Source: JTS-RE94 sp041750795 (GTDB lineage: Bacteria > Planctomycetota > Planctomycetia > Pirellulales > PALSA-1355). From it: a DNA stretch of 12,835 nt. The DNA lies in the NCBI GenBank assembly GCA_041750795.1, contig JBGSYQ010000292.1, forward strand, positions 1-12,835, written 5' to 3'. The translations under genes were made by a program, and so were the position numbers. Under the pieces are notes generated by a model. That model was not told the origin of the DNA and searched no databases. It saw only the letters and a program-made list of their open reading frames with translations. This document shows positions 6,361-12,835 of this stretch, one piece after another (within the stretch, counting starts at the first letter, position 1; every line of letters starts with the position of its first letter).

Positions 6361-7134
6361 TTGCTGCATACCCAAGCTTTAGTGCGTGCCAGCCAGCTCG
6401 ACGTGACCTACCTGGGTGAAGTCCGCGCGCTGGTGGACCTGGCGTTCGAAGTTCCGCCCGGACAGTTTGTCTCCATCGTCGGACCGTCGGGCTGCGGCAA
6501 GTCGACGCTGCTGCGCGTGATTGCGGGACTGATCGCTCCCACCACTGGCACGGTCGAAGTGGCCGGGCAGACGCCCGCGATCGCACGGCGAAGCGCCACG
6601 CGGCTCTCGTTTGTGTTTCAAGATGCCACACTGCTGCCGTGGCGCAACGTGCGCGACAACGTGGGCCTGCCGCTGGAGCTGGCGCACTTTGCGCAAGCGG
6701 AACGGGGCGTCCGTGTCGACGAGGCGCTGGCGTTGGTGGGATTGGAAAATGCCACGCGACGCTTCCCGAGCCAGCTCTCCGGGGGCATGCGGATGCGCGT
6801 GTCGTTGGCCCGCGCGCTGGTCACGCGACCCGAGTTGCTGTTGCTCGACGAACCGTTCGGCGCGCTCGACGACTTGACGCGGCACGCGCTCAACGACGAA
6901 TTGCTGCGCCTGTGGCAGGCGCACGGCTGGACGAGCCTGTTCGTCACGCACAACATTGCCGAGGCGGTCTATCTGAGCCAGCGGATCCTGGTGCTAAGTG
7001 CGCAGCCGGGGCGCATCGTGGCGGATATGAGCGTCGGTCTGCCCTCGCCACGCACGGCCGACGTGCGTGCGACGGCGGAGTTTGCCCGCATCACCGGCGA
7101 GGTGGCAGCCAGCTTGCGGAGGGCCGCGACATGA
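6361..7134 (+). CDS. ABC importer ATPase, nitrate/sulfonate/thiamine-precursor (SsuB/TauB/ThiZ-like) family
   Basis: A 257-residue ATP-binding subunit that would power the permease encoded next. Numbered from TTG 6361 it has Walker A GPSGCGKST (41-49), a Q-loop with Q87 in FQDATLLPW, the ABC signature LSGGM (139-143), Walker B ending D163-E164, and the switch His197 in VTHN. The LLPW-RNVRDNV stretch after the Q-loop is typical of the SsuB/TauB/NrtD/ThiZ group. The start is uncertain. TTG 6361 has AAGG at 6348-6351 with 9-base spacing, whereas GTG 6382 has no ribosome site but also gives a normal N-terminus (250 residues). The longer open frame toward 5929 lacks family similarity. The stop codon overlaps the permease start (ATGA, 7131-7134). 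Confidence 0.93.
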   Translation: MLHTQALVRASQLDVTYLGEVRALVDLAFEVPPGQFVSIVGPSGCGKSTLLRVIAGLIAPTTGTVEVAGQTPAIARRSATRLSFVFQDATLLPWRNVRDNVGLPLELAHFAQAERGVRVDEALALVGLENATRRFPSQLSGGMRMRVSLARALVTRPELLLLDEPFGALDDLTRHALNDELLRLWQAHGWTSLFVTHNIAEAVYLSQRILVLSAQPGRIVADMSVGLPSPRTADVRATAEFARITGEVAASLRRAAT

Positions 7135-7970
7135 AGCGCGCGATCGCATGGACGTGGGAGGTTGCGGGGCCGCCGGTGGTGTTCTTGGCGCTGGTGGTGC
7201 TGGCGTGGCAAGCGGTCACGGCGCTGTGGGAGATTCCGGCTTACCTGGTGCCGTCGCCCGGGCGCGTACTGGCGGCGGCGCGCGAGCATCTGGCCGATCT
7301 GGCGCGGGCATCGTTGATGACGGCCGGCGGCGCTTTGTGCGGCTTCGTGCTAAGCTTGCTCGTGGGCACGGCGGCCGGACTGGTGTTCTCGCAATCTAAA
7401 ATCATCGAGCGCAGCATCTACCCTTATGCCATCTTCCTGCAAACCGTGCCGATCGTAGCCATCGCGCCGCTGGTGGTGATGTGGTGCGGCAACGGGTTTG
7501 GCGGCGTGGTGACCGTGGCCTTCATTCTGAGCCTGTTTCCCATCATCGCCAACGCCACCGCGGGACTGAAGCGCGTCGACGCCTCACTGGTCGAGCTGTT
7601 CGAAATCTGCAATGCCTCGCGCTGGCAGACGCTCGTCAAGTTGCGATTGCCCAATTCGGTCCCCTACCTGGTGGCCGGGGCGAGAATCTCCTGTGGCCTG
7701 TCGGTGATCGGCGCTATCGTCGGCGAGATCTTCGCCGGCTATGGCGCCCAAGGGTTCGGATTGGGTTACCTGATTAACATGAATACGGGTAATCTAGACA
7801 CGGCGTACGCGTTCGCGGCCGTGATCGCGGCCACGCTTTTGTCGATCGCCATTTTCGTCGCGGTAACGTCCTTGGGCGCGACGATCCTGGGGCGATGGCA
7901 CATTGCCGCGCCGCGCAACGACACGACACGCCATTCCTCAACAACCCCGATCCGGAAGACTGCCCGATGA
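7131..7970 (+). CDS. ABC importer permease, SsuC/TauC/ThiX-like (BPD_transp_1)
   Basis: A 279-residue integral membrane protein with about six helices (around 13-31, 63-85, 100-119, 122-142, 186-205, 226-255). The cytoplasmic coupling loop that docks on the ATPase is at 155-174: ELFEICNASRWQTLVKLRLP, a variant of the EAA motif with Cys and Asn where EAA-G is usual. PAYLVPSPGRV near residue 36 and the APLVVMWCGNG stretch are typical of the family. The ribosome site GGAGG (7118-7122) stands 8 bases before the ATG, which overlaps the ATPase stop. A polar, Thr/Arg-rich C-terminal tail (258-279) extends past the last helix. Its coding sequence includes the ribosome site of the following gene. The gene is not truncated. 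Confidence 0.93.
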   Translation: MKRAIAWTWEVAGPPVVFLALVVLAWQAVTALWEIPAYLVPSPGRVLAAAREHLADLARASLMTAGGALCGFVLSLLVGTAAGLVFSQSKIIERSIYPYAIFLQTVPIVAIAPLVVMWCGNGFGGVVTVAFILSLFPIIANATAGLKRVDASLVELFEICNASRWQTLVKLRLPNSVPYLVAGARISCGLSVIGAIVGEIFAGYGAQGFGLGYLINMNTGNLDTAYAFAAVIAATLLSIAIFVAVTSLGATILGRWHIAAPRNDTTRHSSTTPIRKTAR

Positions 7971-8974
7971 GCGTGCGCGACCGTTGGATCGCCGGCCTTG
8001 CGGCCATGATGTTCGCATCGACCGCCGCCGGGTGCGCGCCCGCCGACAAGCCGGCCGCGGCCGATGGGGCGCTGATTCCGGTATCGCTGCAATTGAACTG
8101 GTATCCCGAGGCCGAGCACGGCGGTTACTACGCGGCGCTCGTACACGGCTATTACCGCGATGCCGGGCTCGACGTGACCATTCTTTCCGGCGGGCCCGAT
8201 ACGCCGGTGGTGCAGCAAGTGGCGCGGCAAAGCGCCATGTTCGGCGTCGTCAATGCCGACAACATGCTGTTCGCCCGTGCGCAGCAGGCTCCCGTCGTCG
8301 CGCTAATGGCGCCCTTGCAGACGAGCCCGAGGTGCCTGATCGTTCACGAGAGCTCGGGCATTACCAGCTTCGATCAGCTCAGAAACATGACCATTGCCAT
8401 GTCTCCCAGCAGCGCGTTTACACACTACTTGCAACACAAGCTGCCGTTGGAGGGAGTGCGCGTGGTGCCCTACTCGGGCAACGTGGCGCAGTTTCTGGTC
8501 AACCGCGACTATGCCCAGCAGGGCTACGTGTTCAGCGAGCCATTTGTCGCGCGCAAGGCGGGTGGCGATCCGCGCGTGCTGCTCGTGTCCGACCTGGGAT
8601 TCAATCCCTACACCAGCTTGCTGTTCACCAGCGATGCCCTCGTCGCCCGGCAGCCGCAGTTGGTCGAGAAGATGGTGGCCGCCAGCGTGCGCGGCTGGCA
8701 GAGATATATCGAGTCGCCCGAGGAGGCCAATCGGCGCATTCACGAGGTGAATCCGGAAATGGATCTCGATATCCTGGCCTTCGGCGCCGAAGCCATTCGA
8801 CCGCTGGTGCGGAACGACGACTCGCAGCAGCAGGGCATCGGCACGATGTCCGCCGAGCGGTGGAACACGCTGGCCGACCAGTTGATCGAGACGGGACAGC
8901 TCAAGCCGGCCGATGCCCAACCCGATCGTGCCTGGACGAGCCAGTTTCTTCCGCGCCAGTCCGTGGACCCTTGA
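7967..8974 (+). CDS. ABC importer substrate-binding lipoprotein, NMT1/THI5-like
   Basis: A 335-residue periplasmic binding lipoprotein. The signal peptide ends in the lipobox TAAGC with Cys23. The mature part is an NMT1/THI5-like (SsuA/ThiY/RibY) two-lobe fold: LQLNWYPEAEHGGYYAAL (residues 41-58) followed by GYYRDAGLDV, the family's hallmark opening. Later come FGVVNADNMLFAR, ITSFDQLRNMTIAM and a YVFSEP stretch in the hinge region. Relatives bind aliphatic sulfonates, pyrimidine precursors of thiamine, or riboflavin. The WYPEAEHGGYY opening resembles the ThiY/RibY side more than SsuA, but the ligand is not settled. GGAAGA at 7954-7959 is the ribosome site, 7 bases before the ATG, which overlaps the permease stop (ATGA 7967-7970). 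No thiamine or riboflavin biosynthesis gene is in the window. Confidence 0.9.
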   Translation: MSVRDRWIAGLAAMMFASTAAGCAPADKPAAADGALIPVSLQLNWYPEAEHGGYYAALVHGYYRDAGLDVTILSGGPDTPVVQQVARQSAMFGVVNADNMLFARAQQAPVVALMAPLQTSPRCLIVHESSGITSFDQLRNMTIAMSPSSAFTHYLQHKLPLEGVRVVPYSGNVAQFLVNRDYAQQGYVFSEPFVARKAGGDPRVLLVSDLGFNPYTSLLFTSDALVARQPQLVEKMVAASVRGWQRYIESPEEANRRIHEVNPEMDLDILAFGAEAIRPLVRNDDSQQQGIGTMSAERWNTLADQLIETGQLKPADAQPDRAWTSQFLPRQSVDP

Positions 8975-9006
8975 ACACTCGAAAAGACGGTCGAAAGCAA
9001 GACGGC

Positions 9007-9915
9007 ATGGGACACGATCATCACGGACACACCCACGGCATTCCCTCCATCCGCGCGAAAAACCGCGCACGACTGGCCTGGACGCTGGTGCTGACGTTGA
9101 CCTACATGGTGGCCGAGATCGTGGGCGGGTACATTTCCGGGTCGCTGGCTCTGCTGGCCGACGCGGGGCACATGTTTTCCGACGCGGCGGCGCTGGGCCT
9201 GAGCCTGTTCGCTGCCTGGATCAGCGCCCGGCCGCCAACCGCGACGCACAGCTACGGCTACTATCGTGCGGAGATCCTGGCGGCGCTGGTCAACGGCGCC
9301 ACGCTGGTAGCCATCGCCATCCTGATCGTGATCGAGGCCATCCATCGCCTCAATGCGCCGCAACCGGTCGAAGGGCTGTTGATGCTCAGCGTGGCCGCGG
9401 GCGGGCTGGTGATCAACATCATCGGCCTGGCGATTCTGAACAGCGGGAAGGGCGAGAACCTCAACATGCACGGCGCCTGGCTGCACCTGCTGACCGACGC
9501 GCTGGGCAGCGTGGCGGCACTGTTGGCCGGCGGCATGATCTGGTTCGCAGGTTGGTACTGGGTCGACCCAGTGGCCTCCGTCCTGATCGCGCTGTTGGTC
9601 ACGTACTCGTCGTGGAATCTGCTCAAGCAAGCCATTGCCATCCTGATGGAAAGCACGCCTTCGCATCTGGACGTCGATCTGGTGCGCAGCGCCATGGCCG
9701 AAACCCCCGGAGCGTGCGACATTCACGACCTGCACATTTGGACCATTACCAGCGGCATGGTGTCGCTGTCGGCGCACGTGGTGTTGGCCGGCGGGCACGA
9801 TCCGTCGACGGCGCTTGAGACGCTGAGCAAGACGCTGCACGATCGCTTCGGCATCGACCACGTAACGATCCAGATCGAGCCCGAAGGGCAAGCGGCCTGT
9901 CGCTCGTCGTTTTAG
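9007..9915 (+). CDS. Cation diffusion facilitator family transporter (Zn2+/Co2+-type efflux)
   Basis: A 302-residue CDF antiporter of the CzcD/ZitB/ZnT type, which exports divalent metal (usually Zn2+) in exchange for protons. It begins with a His-rich stretch, MGHDHHGHTHG. Six membrane helices follow. The transport-site motifs are complete: H55-x3-D59 (with D52) in ADAGHMFSDA of helix 2, and H160-x3-D164 in HLLTDALGS of helix 5. Paired His/Asp sites are the pattern of zinc-preferring members. The C-terminal cytoplasmic domain (from about 205) has the conserved HDLHIW motif. The ATG at 9007 is 32 bp after the binding-protein stop and lacks a strong ribosome site. TTG 8971, which overlaps that stop, would add 12 residues and is a weaker alternative. 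It could share a transcript with the ABC importer. Confidence 0.93.
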   Translation: MGHDHHGHTHGIPSIRAKNRARLAWTLVLTLTYMVAEIVGGYISGSLALLADAGHMFSDAAALGLSLFAAWISARPPTATHSYGYYRAEILAALVNGATLVAIAILIVIEAIHRLNAPQPVEGLLMLSVAAGGLVINIIGLAILNSGKGENLNMHGAWLHLLTDALGSVAALLAGGMIWFAGWYWVDPVASVLIALLVTYSSWNLLKQAIAILMESTPSHLDVDLVRSAMAETPGACDIHDLHIWTITSGMVSLSAHVVLAGGHDPSTALETLSKTLHDRFGIDHVTIQIEPEGQAACRSSF

Positions 9916-10005
9916 CAGGCTGTTGAATGCGTCAACACTCTCCTGGCGCTTTGGCAGCCCGTTGAAAAATTCGACGCTCCTGCGACATCGCAAGGATGCG
10001 ATATC

Positions 10006-10031
10006 AAAATAGCGACGCAAGTCGTTATTTT
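10006..10031. repeat. Hairpin within the 189-bp element (A/T-flanked stem)
   Basis: AAAATAGCGAC (10006-10016), loop GCAA, GTCGTTATTTT (10021-10031): an 11-bp stem with one G-T pair. Read in either direction it ends in a short run of T (plus strand TTATTTT; minus strand GCTATTTT). It could therefore act as a bidirectional transcription terminator for the CDF and DinB genes. Confidence 0.55.
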
Positions 10032-10038
10032 GCGAGCC

Positions 10039-10059
10039 GTGCGAAGCTTTGCTTCGCAC
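10039..10059. repeat. Perfect 9-bp hairpin within the 189-bp element
   Basis: GTGCGAAGC (10039-10047), loop TTT, and the exact reverse complement GCTTCGCAC (10051-10059). It follows the previous hairpin by 7 bases, giving two consecutive stems on the same transcript. Such paired stems are typical of mobile palindromic repeat families. No coding role is apparent. Confidence 0.6.
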
Positions 10060-10104
10060 TTGGCGAGGTTGAAAATTGCCACGATGGCATTTTTCAACAG
10101 ACTG

Positions 10105-10578
10105 TCAGGCCGGACAGCCGAGCAACTGGCGCTTCTGGAGAATGAACTTCAGGTGATGGTTCAAGTGCTCGACGTAGTTGGCCAGCAGCTCGGCCAACGT
10201 CATCACGCCGTGTTCGTTGTGATGGCCGGTGCGCTCGAAGGCCGTCGCCGGCAATCGGCGCAGAATCTCGGCGGTGAGCAGGCGGTTCTTGGCAAACACG
10301 TCGCAGGCCATTTGCGGATCGAGCTGGTCGCAGAACAGCTTGCTGGCGAAGGCCGACTCGTCGTACCCGATCAACGTGGGCGGGCGATCCTCGGCCGCCA
10401 CGCGCTTCATGCGGTCGGCGCCGATCAAGTCGCTATCCATTAGATGAACAACGATCTGCTGAATGCTCCACGTGCCCGGCACGGGAAAGGCGTTGAGTTG
10501 TTCGCGCGTCAGGCCGGCGATGGCCTCGGCCGGTTGCACTGCGCCGGCGGCATACTGTTCGATGAGATCGCGGTTCAT
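10105..10578 (-). CDS. DinB-family protein (DinB_2-like four-helix metal-binding fold)
   Basis: A 157-residue protein. DinB-fold proteins are four-helix bundles with a three-His metal site. Some are thiol-dependent S-transferases; many have no known role. Candidate ligands are His45 in IVVHLMDSD and His138 and His142 in YVEHLNHHLKFI, the usual first-helix and last-helix positions. PVPGTWSIQQIV before the first His is typical of the DinB_2 group. Starting at ATG 10578 gives the normal family length and a good ribosome site (minus-strand GGAG at 10589-10586, 7 bases ahead). The open frame reaches 10677, but the extra 33 residues are Arg/Pro-rich and lack family character. The stop codon touches the 189-bp repeat element. 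It is downstream of the large membrane protein gene, separated by 167 bp and a possible terminator, so probably transcribed separately. The substrate is unknown. Confidence 0.88.
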   Translation of the reverse strand: MNRDLIEQYAAGAVQPAEAIAGLTREQLNAFPVPGTWSIQQIVVHLMDSDLIGADRMKRVAAEDRPPTLIGYDESAFASKLFCDQLDPQMACDVFAKNRLLTAEILRRLPATAFERTGHHNEHGVMTLAELLANYVEHLNHHLKFILQKRQLLGCPA

Positions 10579-10640
10579 CAGGAGTCTCCGGGAAGTCGTC
10601 CGAAACAACAAGCGTTCGTCCCACGGACGCGCCGCAGCGG

Positions 10641-10664
10641 AAAAAGGTTCGCGGCCAGGCCGCG
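10641..10664 (-). terminator. Possible rho-independent terminator after the large membrane protein gene
   Basis: Read on the minus strand: CGCGGC, loop CTG, GCCGCG (10664-10650), four bases AACC, then TTTTT (10645-10641). A 6-bp all-GC stem followed by a T run fits an intrinsic terminator about 80 bp past the membrane protein's stop and 60 bp before the DinB start. The T run is slightly displaced from the stem, which lowers confidence. Nothing else was recognised in this 167-bp gap. Confidence 0.4.
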
Positions 10665-10745
10665 CCGGGCTTCGCATTGTGACTCGCGGCCCAGGCCATA
10701 GGCAAGCGGACTTTGCGTCACGGGTGCCTCAAGCATGCCGCTGCC

Positions 10746-12835
10746 TTACGCGTCCCACTGCTTGATTTGCTCGACCAGTTCGAGTACTTCGCCGCGCTTC
10801 TTTTCGAACAGGGCGAACAGCGCGAGAATGGCAACGCCCACGATGATGCCGCTGGCGTACCAGATCCAGGTCTGGTCCAGATCGACGGCCGCATGCCAGA
10901 TGATCGTGAACAGCGCCAGCCCGAGAAAACTGGTGCCCAACAGCAGAAACGCGCGGACCCGCAGCACGATGCCCGCGGCAATGCCGGCCAGCGCCAGCGC
11001 GGCCAGCACGACCGGCAACCAGGGCTGCTGCGCAACGCCATTGATGAAGATGTCGGCGGTCGACGAGACGTAGATCGTCGTGGAGGTCAGGTAGCGCACC
11101 GCGGTCAATTGCTCATCGCTGAGTTGAGCCCGATTGAGATAGGCGGCCGCCAGGATGCACAACGCCGGCGGGATGAGCCAGATTTGCTGATGGGCCAGGA
11201 ACCCGAATCCGTCCTGCCGATTGAGAAAAAACCATAACCCACCGTTGGCAGCCAGTGCGGCCAGCACTCCGAAGCCAAACGATCGTCGCGCGATCGACAG
11301 TCCCGCGTACAGCACGCCCACAACTACCAGCAGCAGCGAATAATCGACGCGAGAGCCACTGGCCCAGAATCCCAACACCGGCAGCACGGGCAACAGCGCT
11401 CCGGTGTTCTCCAGCGGACCGGCCAGCACTTCCTGGCGATATCGCCGGCAAAGCTCGGCAAAACCCACACCGGCAAATGCGATCGCCATGATGATCAGCG
11501 GCCAGTACTGCTGGAAGAATCCCAAAAACAGCCACGGCATCGTCAGCCGCACGTGTACGAACAGCAACGCCAAGAGCAACTCGGCGCCATACACGTACAG
11601 GGTGCGGCCGCGCAGGCTGAGATTCAGCGGATCGCGGCCTGGCAACACGGCCGCGGACAACGCCGCCGCGCTCAATCCGAACAGCGTGAGACCGACAACC
11701 AGAATCGCCGGCCAGGCGATCGCGACCTCGCCCACGCGGGCAAACTGATAAATCTCGGTGGTCAGAACGCCTGCCAACGACACCAGCGTCAGCGCGGCCA
11801 CAACCGGGGTCATCCGCCGCGCGGGCGCCAGCCAATCGCTGGCGTCGGAAAGCAGCTTGCCCAGTCCCAGGCCGTACAACGCTGCCACACCGGCCAGCGC
11901 CGCCGCCAGCACGACCAACGCGTTGAGCAGCGTGCCGGTCGTTCCTGGCTCAAGCCACGCCCAGCCGAACGACACCGCGCCGATCGCACCCAGCGCCAAC
12001 GCGGTCGACTGCAAAACTCCGCGTCGATCTCCACGAGCAATGAGCACCACGCTGACGACCTGGGTCAGCACGGCCTGCGCGGCCAGCACGCGCAGCGCCA
12101 CGGTCTTCTCGGTCAACTCGATCAAACCGGTGAGCCCCACGACGACGGCGATCAGGGTCAGGTTGCACGGCACCAGCCAGGTCAGGCCGGCCAGTTCGTC
12201 GTCGGCTGCGGGCGGAATGCGCAAGCGATCGGCGATCGACCGCAGCCCGCGGCGCCGGCTCCACAGATAGCTGGTCGCCAAGGCATAGGCTGCCAGCACC
12301 ATCGTGCCAGTCCACAGCAGCCACTGCCCAGGCAAGTCAAACACGTTCACGATCATTGCCGCGGCGACGAGTCCCAGCACGTACAACCGGGCAATCGCGT
12401 CGCGCGCCGGACCTTCCCACAAGCAAGCAAGCGCCGCAACCGCGGTAACGGCCAGCGCGAGCCACGGCATCCACGGCGTCCCGTCGAAAGGCGCCAACTG
12501 CTGCGCGTCGAGAAACAATCCGATGCCCGCCACGATCCCCAGCGCCGCGATCGACAGCCGCGTAACTGCCCGATGGGCGGGAGGCGCGGCGCTGCGCGAG
12601 GTCGCACCAGCGCGGCCAGCGCGCATCATTTCAACGATCAACCACAGCGGCGCCGGCGCCGCCAGCAGGACGATATTGGCGAACGCAAAGTCCAACATGC
12701 CGGGCAGCACCTGGGCTTCGAGCCAGGCCACCGAGCCGGCCACGTTGACGAACAGCGCCGCGCCATACAGATAGCGACGTCGCTGGAAGATCCAGGCCGA
12801 CGCCGCGGCAGTCAGCGCCAGCACGGCGAACCCTC
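10746..12835 (-). CDS. Large polytopic membrane protein of unknown function (5' end outside window)
   Basis: At least 696 residues, with no recognised enzymatic motif. The sequence is a nearly unbroken series of about 22 hydrophobic segments with short polar links, rich in Ala, Leu, Val and Gly, and ends in the charged tail EKKRGEVLELVEQIKQWDA. GTG at 12824 could be a start, but the frame stays open to the window edge and the residues before it (GFAV) continue a membrane helix, so the true N-terminus is probably outside. Two stretches look related: the RRRYLYGAALFVNVAG region near the visible N-terminus and RRSFGFGVLAALAANGG about 520 residues later, each followed by Trp, a polar link and another helix, which suggests internal duplication. 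Very large planctomycete and actinobacterial membrane proteins of this general build (DUF2157/SCO7613-like) are the nearest type I can think of; this is a weak guess. Confidence 0.8.
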   Translation of the reverse strand, partial: GFAVLALTAAASAWIFQRRRYLYGAALFVNVAGSVAWLEAQVLPGMLDFAFANIVLLAAPAPLWLIVEMMRAGRAGATSRSAAPPAHRAVTRLSIAALGIVAGIGLFLDAQQLAPFDGTPWMPWLALAVTAVAALACLWEGPARDAIARLYVLGLVAAAMIVNVFDLPGQWLLWTGTMVLAAYALATSYLWSRRRGLRSIADRLRIPPAADDELAGLTWLVPCNLTLIAVVVGLTGLIELTEKTVALRVLAAQAVLTQVVSVVLIARGDRRGVLQSTALALGAIGAVSFGWAWLEPGTTGTLLNALVVLAAALAGVAALYGLGLGKLLSDASDWLAPARRMTPVVAALTLVSLAGVLTTEIYQFARVGEVAIAWPAILVVGLTLFGLSAAALSAAVLPGRDPLNLSLRGRTLYVYGAELLLALLFVHVRLTMPWLFLGFFQQYWPLIIMAIAFAGVGFAELCRRYRQEVLAGPLENTGALLPVLPVLGFWASGSRVDYSLLLVVVGVLYAGLSIARRSFGFGVLAALAANGGLWFFLNRQDGFGFLAHQQIWLIPPALCILAAAYLNRAQLSDEQLTAVRYLTSTTIYVSSTADIFINGVAQQPWLPVVLAALALAGIAAGIVLRVRAFLLLGTSFLGLALFTIIWHAAVDLDQTWIWYASGIIVGVAILALFALFEKKRGEVLELVEQIKQWDA

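Larger units (their letters stand above)
9916..10104. repeat. 189-bp inverted-repeat element (MITE/REP-like) filling the gap between convergent stop codons
   Basis: The left end is CAGGCTGTTGAA (9916-9927). The right end, TTCAACAGACTG (10093-10104), is its reverse complement at 11 of 12 positions. A second left-type copy at 9955-9970 (CAGCCCGTTGAAAAAT) matches the right end at 14 of 16. Inside are stems at 9921-9937, 9981-10001, 10006-10031 and 10039-10059. The element starts at the base after the CDF stop (TAG 9913-9915) and ends at the base before the DinB stop (10107-10105, minus). A 61-codon minus-strand frame inside it looks like a by-product of the repeat. No transposase is present. I recall similar GTTGAAAAAT-flanked sequences in planctomycete genomes, but this is unverified. 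Confidence 0.75.

Noticed and set aside
5699..6382. Plus-strand frame opposite the lipoprotein gene
   Set aside because: No family motif. The minus strand has a signal peptide, lipobox and TPR repeats, so this is a shadow.
9912..10097. 61-codon minus-strand frame inside the 189-bp element
   Set aside because: It lies wholly within palindromic repeat DNA and overlaps the end of the CDF gene. It has no ribosome site or recognisable domain. I treat it as a by-product of the repeat, though similar frames may be annotated as small hypothetical proteins elsewhere.
10713..11237. Plus-strand 174-residue frame opposite the large membrane protein
   Set aside because: Gln/Asp/Arg-rich shadow composition; the minus strand encodes regular membrane helices.
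12822..12824. GTG as the true start of the large membrane protein
   Set aside because: The frame continues open to the window edge and the residues before it extend the same hydrophobic helix, so an internal valine is more likely.

Overview
This 12.8 kb window is GC-rich, densely coding bacterial DNA. The gene families, the Pro/Gln-rich lipoprotein and the palindromic intergenic elements suggest a planctomycete-like (Pirellulales-type) organism. That placement is inference from style and remembered similarity; no rRNA or marker gene is present to prove it.

Left block (1-4732, + strand): an electron-transfer and acyl-CoA oxidation operon. It holds the 3' end of etfA (ETF alpha), a membrane Fe-S oxidoreductase of the ETF:quinone oxidoreductase type (EMO/EtfD), and two adjacent, different acyl-CoA dehydrogenase subunits resembling the large/small pairs of heteromeric enzymes. 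Together they give a route from an acyl-CoA through FAD and ETF to the membrane quinone pool. The beta ETF subunit is presumably just outside the left edge.

Middle block (4733-6360): a convergent intergenic gap with a perfect hairpin and a 30-bp direct repeat, then a minus-strand lipoprotein with three TPR-like repeats and a long disordered tail carrying four YQSP units. A divergent promoter region of about 230 bp follows.

Right-centre block (6361-9915, + strand): a complete ABC importer (ATPase, permease, NMT1/THI5-like lipoprotein binding protein) with two ATGA overlaps, followed after 32 bp by a cation diffusion facilitator with an N-terminal His-rich stretch. The importer substrate cannot be fixed from sequence. 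No TPP riboswitch was recognised upstream.

Far right (9916-12835): a 189-bp inverted-repeat element fills exactly the space between the CDF stop codon and the stop codon of a convergent DinB-family gene. Upstream of dinB on the minus strand lies the 3' part of a very large polytopic membrane protein (at least 696 residues, about 22 membrane segments) that runs off the right edge.

I found no CRISPR array, tRNA, rRNA, transposase or defence system. The least explained structures are the two palindromic elements in the convergent gaps and the large membrane protein. The metabolic genes look like known families in an informative arrangement.
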